Source of the DNA: Bacteroides gallinarum DSM 18171 = JCM 13658
GTDB taxonomy: Bacteria; Bacteroidota; Bacteroidia; Bacteroidales; Bacteroidaceae
Assembly (NCBI RefSeq): GCF_000374365.1
Contig: NZ_KB894136.1
Location: 1 to 64,000 of the forward strand
Reading direction: 5' to 3'
Length of the DNA stretch: 64,000 nt
The notes beneath the pieces are model-generated. The model made no database searches and was not told the origin of the DNA. It saw only the letters and a program-made list of their open reading frames with translations. Every line of letters begins with the position of its first letter. The stretch's first letter is position 1. Position numbers and translations under genes: made by a program. Positions 25,759-33,687 of the stretch are shown here, piece by piece.

Positions 25759-28008
25759 TTATAACCCGAACATATCAGCAATATTAAGATTTACGGTTCC
25801 TATTACACTGATTCCTTTTTGCGGAACTTGCAGGGAACTATCGGCAGCCTTGTCTTTATAATTGAACAGGTTGTCGATACCCAGATTGAGGGATATGCCT
25901 TTCGGAAGGGTAACCCCGGTATTCAACGAGCACATCGTACGTGCATCGTAAGTGGTTATTTCATAGGCATAAGTACCGTCGTCATTCTGGTTTCTGGTAT
26001 AAGTATCGAACTTTGCCCCCCACTGCCCGTTCAGCGAACAGTTAAAACCTATCTTTCCGAACTTATGCGAATACATGGCATTGAAAGTTGCCGTATGCGG
26101 ACGTACCAAAGAAGCATTCCGCCCGTCGACCTCTTCGTAATCGTTCGTATAGGCATAGGAACCGGTCAATATCAGCCCGAAACCGAAACGGTAGCGCAAA
26201 ATAGTCTCTAAAGCCGTGGTTTTGGCGTTATCGGCATTTACATATTGCATGTCGCTCGAACCGTCGCCCAATGACATATAGGCTATCTTGTTCTTGAAAC
26301 GGTTGTGGGCAAAAGAAACCGACATGTTCAGCCCTCCCTTGGTAAACTCGCCGGACAGAGAGACTTGATTGCTGGTTTCCGGTTTCAAATCCGGATTACC
26401 GTACAGCATGAACCAACCCATACCGCCCATATCGTATGCCTGGTAGAGTTCTTTCAGAGAAGGCGAACGGAACCCTTGTGCATAACCGGCACGGAAAGAG
26501 ACATGGTCGCAAAAATGCCACAGTAAAGAAACCTTCGGAGTGACATGCCAATGATATTTCTCATGATAATCGGCACGTACTCCCGCCACGATATTCAGCT
26601 CATCGAGGATATCCCAGTCTTCCTGCGCATAGAAAGCATACAACTGGTTGTTGACATGGGAGCTGTCTTCCAGCATATAATGTTTCAAGTATTCGAAGTT
26701 ACCTTCGAACCCGACACTGATAGTATGCTTACCGAATGTTCCGGTATAATCGATACGCGGCGTCTGCTTGATATTACGGTAGTCCGTGGTTTTCTTTCCG
26801 GATAAGAAATAATCCTGGCTTTTCTGATAATTGTCATAAACATACCCTATTACAAGCTGCTGTTTTTCTCCGGGAAGATACTTTACCTTACCGCTCAGAG
26901 CATAATCAAGGAATATGTCCTGGTACATCTTACCCTCACGCTTGTCGCGTTTGTTATGGTAAAACGAACCTTTCAAATCCGCACTTAATTTCTCGTTGCA
27001 GGTATAGCCTATTTTTTGTGAGAAATCCCAGATATTGTATCCGTAGACCGTAGTGGAACTGGCCTCAGCCTGTTCCGCTGCCGTGGAGCCGTCGCTTCCT
27101 TCCGTTACAGTGGTCTTACCTACCTCGTCGCCTATCTCATAGGTATCTTTTGTGCGGTAGGTAAGGCTGGTATAGGAAGTAAGGCGGTCTTTCTTAACAC
27201 CGGCAGAAGCTGTATATTTCTGCCCGTTGGAACCGGCATAACGCGCATTCAAATTTCCACTAAAGGGGCGATTGGCTGTCTTTGTAATGATATTGATAAC
27301 CCCTCCCAAAGCATTGGAACCGTAGATTGTAGACTGGGCTCCCTTAATGACTTCTATACGTTCAATGTCGTCTACATTGAAACGGGTGAAATCGACATTA
27401 TGGTCGGCTCCCTCGCCACTTACACGTTCGCCGTCTATCAAAAACAACATGTACTCTCCGTCCATACCTTGATAAGATATCTCAGGCATCTGGCTCATGG
27501 AGTTATACCCAATCTGCAAACCCGGCAGCTCGTATTGCAGCAAAGTTTCGACATTCATCGGATTGAGCGCCTGAATTTCCTTTTGAGAAATTACACGCGT
27601 CAGCACAGGCACTTCCTTCAACGGTTTTTCAATAAACGAACCGGTTACTACCACATCATTCAATTGATTGGAAGAGGGCACTAATCGGATATGCAGCCGG
27701 GACGGACGTACAGCCGAAACTGCCTTTACCTCCTGAGGCTCGTATCCTACGAATGAAACCAACAGCGTATATTCCTTTGCACTTTCCAGACGGATAACGA
27801 ATTCGCCGTCGCTATTCGTACCAGCTCCGAAAGTAGTTCCCTGTACCCTGACCGTAGCTCCAGGCATCGGTTGCCCGTTTTCATCTACGACATCTCCCAA
27901 TATGGAATAGCGATAACGGTCGCTATCCCTTTCATTCACTTCCTCTGCAAAGACAGTGGACGCTGCCACTGTCAATAAAGAGAGCAAGAAACAAAGAACT
28001 CGTTTCAT
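25759..28008 (-). CDS. hmuR: HmuR: TonB-dependent haem receptor
   Basis: A 749-residue outer-membrane receptor with a signal peptide (ending near TVFAEEV), a carboxypeptidase-regulatory-like domain (about residues 33-110), a plug (about 120-245, including VIKGAQSTIYGSNALGGVINI) and a 22-strand-type barrel. A FRAP/NPDL-like stretch is present: YAQGFRSPSLKELY and GNPDLKPE. This is typical of haem receptors, but the interval between them has no His and instead several Met. It lies 2 bp after hmuY and 16 bp before hmuS. Confidence 0.9.
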   Translation of the reverse strand: MKRVLCFLLSLLTVAASTVFAEEVNERDSDRYRYSILGDVVDENGQPMPGATVRVQGTTFGAGTNSDGEFVIRLESAKEYTLLVSFVGYEPQEVKAVSAVRPSRLHIRLVPSSNQLNDVVVTGSFIEKPLKEVPVLTRVISQKEIQALNPMNVETLLQYELPGLQIGYNSMSQMPEISYQGMDGEYMLFLIDGERVSGEGADHNVDFTRFNVDDIERIEVIKGAQSTIYGSNALGGVINIITKTANRPFSGNLNARYAGSNGQKYTASAGVKKDRLTSYTSLTYRTKDTYEIGDEVGKTTVTEGSDGSTAAEQAEASSTTVYGYNIWDFSQKIGYTCNEKLSADLKGSFYHNKRDKREGKMYQDIFLDYALSGKVKYLPGEKQQLVIGYVYDNYQKSQDYFLSGKKTTDYRNIKQTPRIDYTGTFGKHTISVGFEGNFEYLKHYMLEDSSHVNNQLYAFYAQEDWDILDELNIVAGVRADYHEKYHWHVTPKVSLLWHFCDHVSFRAGYAQGFRSPSLKELYQAYDMGGMGWFMLYGNPDLKPETSNQVSLSGEFTKGGLNMSVSFAHNRFKNKIAYMSLGDGSSDMQYVNADNAKTTALETILRYRFGFGLILTGSYAYTNDYEEVDGRNASLVRPHTATFNAMYSHKFGKIGFNCSLNGQWGAKFDTYTRNQNDDGTYAYEITTYDARTMCSLNTGVTLPKGISLNLGIDNLFNYKDKAADSSLQVPQKGISVIGTVNLNIADMFGL

Positions 28009-28010
28009 TC

Positions 28011-28682
28011 TTATTTAATCGGGATGAATTCGTAATTGAATGTAACAAAACCGCTCTTATTCGTTTCAGAGTTTCCTGCAACCGTAAATTGAAGTTTCGC
28101 CCAACTTCCGTCCTTGCATTTTAAGACCATTACATGCTTTGTCGGCTCATAAATAGTAGGAGGCATACTACCTGTTTCCGTCTTTTTCACCCAACCGCAC
28201 AGCACTTTGTTCACAGTTGCAGTTTTAGCGTAACCGACGTTGCCTTGCATCATTTTGCTCATATCGGTAATAATGGCATATTCTTCATCCTCGTTTGTTA
28301 TGCTTTCATCTGCTTTATAGTCTCCTTCGGGCAACTCCGTAATTTCATCCATATTTGTTTTCTCCGTTTCGAGAACCATGCCGCCGTTTGTTTTTATCTC
28401 ATAACGGTGTATGGCGATATGCCATTCGATGCCGATAGTTTCCTCCGCTTTTGGCTCGCTTACAGAACCATCCGTATAAATCCACTCGCTCGTATCCAAA
28501 TGCGTTTCCGTTTCTCCCGTCTCCAGGTTTATATAAGTCCATTTATCATAGGCGGATACATCCAAATTCGTTTTCGTATTCTTAATTCCGTCTCCCCATT
28601 GATTACCCTTATCGTCATCATCGCTACATGCTGCTCCCAGCAAACCGATGGTCATCATGACCAATACATTTTTAATCTTCAT
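28011..28682 (-). CDS. hmuY: HmuY family haem-binding lipoprotein
   Basis: A 223-residue lipoprotein: lipobox LLGAAC with Cys at residue 19, then an acidic DDDDK stretch as in surface-exposed Bacteroides lipoproteins. The family segment IEWHIAIHRYEIKTNGG is clear. In P. gingivalis HmuY captures haem through two His residues; some Bacteroides homologues use Met instead. Candidate Met here include the DMSKMMQGN cluster. It is the first gene of hmuYRSTUV, with its promoter at 28728-28759. Confidence 0.9.
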   Translation of the reverse strand: MKIKNVLVMMTIGLLGAACSDDDDKGNQWGDGIKNTKTNLDVSAYDKWTYINLETGETETHLDTSEWIYTDGSVSEPKAEETIGIEWHIAIHRYEIKTNGGMVLETEKTNMDEITELPEGDYKADESITNEDEEYAIITDMSKMMQGNVGYAKTATVNKVLCGWVKKTETGSMPPTIYEPTKHVMVLKCKDGSWAKLQFTVAGNSETNKSGFVTFNYEFIPIK

Positions 28683-28727
28683 TTTACCTTATTTCTTTTT
28701 AGCGTTAATAAATTAATTTTCACGCTG

Positions 28728-28759
28728 CAAAATTAGATAGTATAGATAGGTGGCGCAAT
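28728..28759 (-). promoter_or_regulatory. Promoter of the hmuYRSTUV operon
   Basis: On the minus strand ATTG (28756-28759), 20 bp, then TAATTTTG (28728-28735) fits the Bacteroides consensus closely, 45 bp before hmuY. Iron or haem control is expected from biology, but I could not identify a convincing Fur-type palindrome. Confidence 0.6.
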
Positions 28760-28814
28760 ACCAACAAATAACTATATTAATAAGATAAAAAAAACAATAA
28801 TACCCACAAATAGT

Positions 28815-28854
28815 AAAAAAGTGCTGCCTGCACCTTCACAGGCGCAGGCAGCAC
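28815..28854 (-). terminator. Terminator of gdhA
   Basis: A perfect 11-bp stem, GTGCTGCCTGC (28821-28831) with GCAGGCAGCAC (28844-28854), is followed on the minus strand by TTTTTTAC. It ends gdhA transcription upstream of the hmu promoter. Confidence 0.85.
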
Positions 28855-28892
28855 AAACCACAAATACAAATACAACTAAACAAAGTTTTTCC

Positions 28893-30230
28893 TTAGATGA
28901 TACCCTGCCCCATCATGGCGTGGGCTACTTTCATGAAACCGGCAATATTAGCACCCTTCACATAGTTGATATAACCGTCGGGCTCTGTTCCGTATTTCAC
29001 GCACTGGGTATGGATGCCGTGCATAATGGCATGCAGTTTCTCATCCACTTCGGCAGCGCTCCAGCTAAGGTGCATGGCGTTCTGTGACATTTCCAGCCCG
29101 CTGGTAGCCACACCGCCGGCATTCACAGCCTTACCCGGCGCATACATAATCTTATTTTCAATAAAGAGGTCGATAGCTTCGGGGGTACATCCCATATTGG
29201 AGATTTCGCCTACACAAGTTACCTTATTATCAATCAAATGCCGTGCATCTTCGCCGTTCAGCTCATTCTGCGTTGCACAAGGCAAGGCTATATCGGCCTT
29301 CACTTCCCACGGACGTTTGCCGGGAACGAATGTAGAGCCGGGGAATTCGTCGGCATACGGAGCTACGATATCATTGCCCGATGCACGAAGTTCCAGCATA
29401 TAATCTATCTTTTCGCCGCTGATGCCGTTGGGGTCGTAAATATAACCGTCCGGACCTGAAATCGTAATGACTTTAGCTCCCAGTTGGGTAGCTTTGGTAG
29501 CAGCACCCCAGGCTACATTGCCGAAACCGGAAATGGCGACCGTCTTACCCTTAATGTCGATGCCTTTGGTTTCCAGCATCTGGTGTACGAAGTACAACCC
29601 GCCGAAACCCGTTGCTTCGGGACGTATCAACGAACCGCCGAACTCCAGTCCCTTGCCGGTGAAGGTTCCGGTAAACTCGCGCGTCAGCTTCTTATACATA
29701 CCGAACATATAGCCCACTTCACGACCACCTACGCCGATATCACCGGCAGGCACATCCATATCCGGTCCGAGATGACGCCACAACTCCAGTATGAAAGCCT
29801 GGCAGAAACGCATAATCTCGGCATCACTCTTACCGCGCGGAGAGAAGTCGGAACCGCCTTTGCCGCCACCCATAGGCAGGGTAGTCAAAGCATTCTTGAA
29901 AGTCTGTTCGAAGCCCAAGAACTTCAAAATGGACAGGTTTACGGAAGCATGGAAACGGATACCGCCCTTGTACGGGCCGATAGCGTTGTTGAACTGTACA
30001 CGATAACCGAGATTAGTCTGTACCTCGCCCTTATCGTCTACCCATGTAACGCGGAAAGTAAAAATACGGTCGGGCTCAACCAACCGTTCTATAATCTTCG
30101 CTTTCTCGAACTCTGGATGCTGATTGTAGATATCTTCGATAGAAAGAAGTACTTCCTTTACGGCTTGAAGATATTCAGACTCGCCGGGATGCTTTGCCTC
30201 CAAAGAGGACATGATACGTTCGATATTCAT
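28893..30230 (-). CDS. gdhA: Glutamate dehydrogenase (NADP-type)
   Basis: Reductive amination of 2-oxoglutarate to glutamate, the main ammonia assimilation route in Bacteroides. The 445-residue hexameric type has the substrate-binding GPYKGGIRFH, the catalytic TLPMGGGKGGSDFSPRGKS, DVPAGDIGVGGREVGYMFG and the Rossmann ISGFGNVAWGAATKA. Cofactor preference is inferred from subfamily. It has its own promoter (30303-30334) and terminator (28815-28854), so it is monocistronic. Confidence 0.96.
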   Translation of the reverse strand: MNIERIMSSLEAKHPGESEYLQAVKEVLLSIEDIYNQHPEFEKAKIIERLVEPDRIFTFRVTWVDDKGEVQTNLGYRVQFNNAIGPYKGGIRFHASVNLSILKFLGFEQTFKNALTTLPMGGGKGGSDFSPRGKSDAEIMRFCQAFILELWRHLGPDMDVPAGDIGVGGREVGYMFGMYKKLTREFTGTFTGKGLEFGGSLIRPEATGFGGLYFVHQMLETKGIDIKGKTVAISGFGNVAWGAATKATQLGAKVITISGPDGYIYDPNGISGEKIDYMLELRASGNDIVAPYADEFPGSTFVPGKRPWEVKADIALPCATQNELNGEDARHLIDNKVTCVGEISNMGCTPEAIDLFIENKIMYAPGKAVNAGGVATSGLEMSQNAMHLSWSAAEVDEKLHAIMHGIHTQCVKYGTEPDGYINYVKGANIAGFMKVAHAMMGQGII

Positions 30231-30302
30231 AATATTACGTTTTAAAGGTTTTTACCTCGTCAGCTAATTGTCTTCCGGACAAAATGTCAACGAATTACAC
30301 TG

Positions 30303-30334
30303 CAAATATAGGAAAACTTTTCAAACCACCTAAA
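30303..30334 (-). promoter_or_regulatory. Promoter of gdhA
   Basis: On the minus strand TTTA (30331-30334), 20 bp, then TATATTTG (30303-30310): an exact -7 box and a one-mismatch -33 box at the canonical distance. A leader of about 65 nt precedes the gdhA start. Confidence 0.65.
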
Positions 30335-30482
30335 CTTTATGATAATATTTTGATTAAATAATAATAAAACGTCAGATTAGAGAAAAAAGAGAAATCGGAG
30401 GATAACGAATCGCCCTGCGGGATACACCCGCGCGTACAGCCTAATTCTTCATCCTTCCTTCCGCTTTCTTCATTTTAATTGT

Positions 30483-30490
30483 TACTTTTG
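30483..30490 (+). promoter_or_regulatory. -7 box of the receiver/PEP-binding protein gene
   Basis: TACTTTTG is an exact TAnnTTTG match 29 bp before the start codon. A five-codon ORF (ATG at 30510, reading MREHA, stop TAG at 30525-30527) overlaps the real start at 30520 in another frame. Confidence 0.45.
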
Positions 30491-30519
30491 TCCTCCGAAC
30501 GAATAAACCATGAGAGAAC

Positions 30520-33489
30520 ATGCTTAGCAAGTTTAAATTAAACCAGTTATATTTCAAGGATACGCAATTTGCCAACCTCATGACGCGGCGTATCTTCAAC
30601 GTGCTCTTAATCGCCAATCCTTACGATGCTTTCATGCTGGAGGACGACGGACGCATCGACGAAAAAATCTTCAACGAATATACGTCTCTTTCCCTGCGTT
30701 ACCCGCCGCGTTTCACACAGGTATCCACCTACGAGGAAGCATTGGCGCAACTGTCGTCCATGCCGTACGACCTTATCATATGCATGCCGGGTACGGGAGA
30801 CAACGAAGGGTTCGACGTGGCACGGAATATCAAAGGGCAATACGGGCATATTCCTATGGTAATATTGACGCCGTTCAGCCACGGTATCACCAAGCGCATC
30901 GCCAACGAAGACCTCAGTCCGTTCGACTACATCTTCTGCTGGCTGGGAAATACCGACTTGCTGGTATCTATCATCAAGCTAATCGAGGATAAGATGAACC
31001 TGGAACACGATGTAAGCGAAGTCGGCGTACAGGTCATTCTCCTGGTGGAAGACGGCATCCGTTTCTATTCCTCTATCCTGCCCAACCTCTACAAATTCGT
31101 ATTGAAGCAGAGCCAGGAATTCTCTACCGAGGCATTGAATGCCCACCAGCGCACACTACGCATGAGGGGGCGTCCTAAAATAGTCCTCGCACGTACCTAC
31201 AACGAGGCAATCAGCATATACGAAAAATACAAGAACAATATACTGGGAGTTATTACAGACGTCCGTTTTCCCCGCGTGGAACGGGGCGAGAAAGATGCAC
31301 TTGCAGGCATAAAGCTATGTGCAGCCATACGTAAGGAAGACCCGTTCGTTCCATTGATTATCCAATCTTCCGAGTCGGAGAATGTCTCATACGCAGCCAA
31401 ATACGATGCGGCATTTATTGACAAGAACTCCAAGAAAATGGACGTAGACTTACGCCGCATCGTTTCGGACAACTTCGGTTTCGGCGACTTCATCTTCCGT
31501 AATCCCGATACTATGGAAGAGATTGCCCGTGTCAAGAACCTGAAAGAACTCCAGAACATCCTTTTCGCCGTACCGGCGGAATCGTTCCTTTACCATATCA
31601 GCCGCAACCACGTCAGCCGCTGGCTTTATTCGCGCGCCATGTTCCCCATAGGCGAGTTCCTGAAACCGATTACATGGAACAGCCTGCAGGACGTAGATGC
31701 ACACCGTAAAATCATCTTCGAAGCAATCGTGAAATACCGCAAGATGAAAAACCAGGGTGTGGTGGCAGTCTTTAAGCGCGACCGTTTCGACCGTTATTCG
31801 AATTTCGCCCGCATCGGCGACGGTTCATTAGGCGGCAAAGGGCGCGGCCTGGCATTCATCGACAATATGGTGAAGCATCACCCGGAGTTCGATGAATTCG
31901 AAAATGCCCGCATCGCCATACCCAAGACCGTAGTACTCTGTACGGACGTATTCGACGAATTCATGGATACCAACAACTTGTACCAGGTAGCCTTGTCCGA
32001 TGCAGACGACGACTTGATTTTGCGCTATTTCCTGAAGGCCAAGCTACCCGACCGGCTGGTCGAGGACTTCTTTACTTTCTTCGACGTAGTAAAGTCGCCT
32101 ATCGCAATCCGTTCGTCCTCCTTGCTGGAAGATTCCCATTACCAGCCATTCGCCGGCATATACAATACTTATATGATTCCTTACCTGGACGACAAGTATG
32201 AAATGCTCCGTATGCTCAGCGACGCTATCAAGGGAGTATATGCCTCTGTATATTTCCGTGATTCCAAAGCCTACATGCAAGCCACGAGCAACGTCATCGA
32301 CCAGGAAAAAATGGCCGTTATCCTGCAGGAAGTGGTCGGCAACCAATATGGCGACCGCTATTATCCCTCCATGTCGGGGGTAGCGCGCTCGCTCAACTAC
32401 TACCCTATCGGAGACGAAAAGGCAGAAGAAGGCATCGTAAACCTGGCACTCGGCCTGGGCAAATATATCGTAGACGGTGGCATGACCCTCCGTTTCTCTC
32501 CCTACCACCCCAACCAGGTACTGCAAACCAGCGAAATGGAGATTGCGCTCAAAGAAACCCAGACCCGTTTCTATGCGCTCGACCTGCGCAATGCCGGTCA
32601 TGCCTTCTCTATCGACGACGGTTTCAACCTGTTGAAGCTGCACGTAAAAGAAGCCGAAAAAGACGGTTCGCTCAACTACATCGCTTCCACTTACGACCCA
32701 TACGACCAGATAATCCGCGACGGCTTATATCCGGGCGGCCGCAAGGTCATCACCTTCGCCAATATCCTCCAGCACGACGTATTCCCGCTTCCCCGCATCC
32801 TGCAACTGGCGCTGAAATACGGGCAGCAGGAAATGCGCCGTCCCGTAGAAATCGAATTCGCAGCCACCATGAGCCGTGAAAAAGATAAAACCGGTACATT
32901 CTACCTGCTTCAAATCCGTCCGATTGTCGACAGCAAGGAAATGCTCGATGAAGACCTCACGGCTATCCCCGACGAAAAGGTACTGCTCCGTTCCAACAAT
33001 TCACTGGGACACGGAATAATGAACGAACTGCAAGACGTAATCTACGTAAAGACCGACAATTACAGCGCCTCCCACAACCAAGAAATAGCCTGGGAGATAG
33101 AGAAGCTGAACCAGCAATTCCTCGACGAAGGAAAGAACTACATCCTGATAGGCCCGGGACGTTGGGGCAGCAGCGATTCATGGCTCGGCATCCCCGTGAA
33201 ATGGCCTCATATCAGCGCAGCACGTATCATCGTAGAAGCCGGGCTGACAAATTACCGTGTCGACCCCAGCCAGGGAACGCACTTTTTTCAGAACCTGACC
33301 TCTTTCGGAGTAGGTTACTTCACTATCAATGCATTCATGAACGACGGTGTATACAATCAGGACTTCCTGAACGCACAACCCGCCGTGCATGAAACCGATT
33401 ACCTGCGCCACGTACATTTCGGACATCCGGTAACAGCCAAAATGGACGGAAAGAAAAAACAAGGAGTAGTATTGCTGCCCGAACCTTGA
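30520..33489 (+). CDS. Receiver-like domains + PPDK-type PEP/pyruvate-binding protein
   Basis: A 989-residue cytosolic protein. Residues about 25-155 form a receiver-like domain that has lost the phospho-accepting Asp (DLIICMPGTGD where xDxxMP is expected). Residues about 165-310 form a second one that keeps acidic sites (LLVEDG, VITDVRFP). After a linker, residues about 425-820 match the ATP-grasp PEP/pyruvate-binding domain of pyruvate phosphate dikinase: IGDGSLGGKGRGLAFI, IAIRSSSLLEDS and LLQIRPIV. The C-terminus has GPGRWGSSDSWLGIP. The PPDK central His domain and TIM barrel are absent, so it is not a complete dikinase. A sensor or nucleotide-dependent phosphotransfer role is possible. 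It ends with a strong terminator. Confidence 0.85.
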   Translation: MLSKFKLNQLYFKDTQFANLMTRRIFNVLLIANPYDAFMLEDDGRIDEKIFNEYTSLSLRYPPRFTQVSTYEEALAQLSSMPYDLIICMPGTGDNEGFDVARNIKGQYGHIPMVILTPFSHGITKRIANEDLSPFDYIFCWLGNTDLLVSIIKLIEDKMNLEHDVSEVGVQVILLVEDGIRFYSSILPNLYKFVLKQSQEFSTEALNAHQRTLRMRGRPKIVLARTYNEAISIYEKYKNNILGVITDVRFPRVERGEKDALAGIKLCAAIRKEDPFVPLIIQSSESENVSYAAKYDAAFIDKNSKKMDVDLRRIVSDNFGFGDFIFRNPDTMEEIARVKNLKELQNILFAVPAESFLYHISRNHVSRWLYSRAMFPIGEFLKPITWNSLQDVDAHRKIIFEAIVKYRKMKNQGVVAVFKRDRFDRYSNFARIGDGSLGGKGRGLAFIDNMVKHHPEFDEFENARIAIPKTVVLCTDVFDEFMDTNNLYQVALSDADDDLILRYFLKAKLPDRLVEDFFTFFDVVKSPIAIRSSSLLEDSHYQPFAGIYNTYMIPYLDDKYEMLRMLSDAIKGVYASVYFRDSKAYMQATSNVIDQEKMAVILQEVVGNQYGDRYYPSMSGVARSLNYYPIGDEKAEEGIVNLALGLGKYIVDGGMTLRFSPYHPNQVLQTSEMEIALKETQTRFYALDLRNAGHAFSIDDGFNLLKLHVKEAEKDGSLNYIASTYDPYDQIIRDGLYPGGRKVITFANILQHDVFPLPRILQLALKYGQQEMRRPVEIEFAATMSREKDKTGTFYLLQIRPIVDSKEMLDEDLTAIPDEKVLLRSNNSLGHGIMNELQDVIYVKTDNYSASHNQEIAWEIEKLNQQFLDEGKNYILIGPGRWGSSDSWLGIPVKWPHISAARIIVEAGLTNYRVDPSQGTHFFQNLTSFGVGYFTINAFMNDGVYNQDFLNAQPAVHETDYLRHVHFGHPVTAKMDGKKKQGVVLLPEP

Positions 33490-33548
33490 CATCCGATTAT
33501 TAAAAATAAGCTAAAAAATACATTTATCAACTCTTCTTTTTTTGTAGG

Positions 33549-33575
33549 AAATGGGACAAATGATGTCCCATTTTT
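33549..33575 (+). terminator. Terminator of the receiver/PEP-binding protein gene
   Basis: AAATGGGACA (33549-33558) pairs perfectly with TGTCCCATTT (33564-33573) around a 5-nt loop, followed by more T residues. It lies 60 bp past the stop codon. Confidence 0.85.
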
Positions 33576-33629
33576 CATTTATCGCTGTAAAAGAGAGCCT
33601 TACACCGTTACTTTATCGTCAGGATTTTA

Positions 33630-33637
33630 TATCTTTG
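33630..33637 (+). promoter_or_regulatory. -7 box of the DUF4493/PCMD operon
   Basis: TATCTTTG is an exact TAnnTTTG match 50 bp before the first gene of the lipoprotein operon and downstream of a terminator, so it is the likely sole promoter. The -33 region (TTAC around 33608) is weak, which may indicate dependence on an activator or an alternative sigma factor. Confidence 0.5.
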
Positions 33638-33687
33638 CAAACAGGTTTCGAGTTTTAACAGGTAAAAAAAATAATTAAGTAGTGTCA

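Noticed and set aside
28683..28800. Fur box upstream of hmuY
   Set aside because: The region is AT-rich and many weak palindromes can be drawn, but none is convincing enough to report.
30520..33489. Pyruvate phosphate dikinase or PEP synthase
   Set aside because: The phospho-His domain and the PEP-binding TIM barrel are missing, and the N-terminus is receiver-like.
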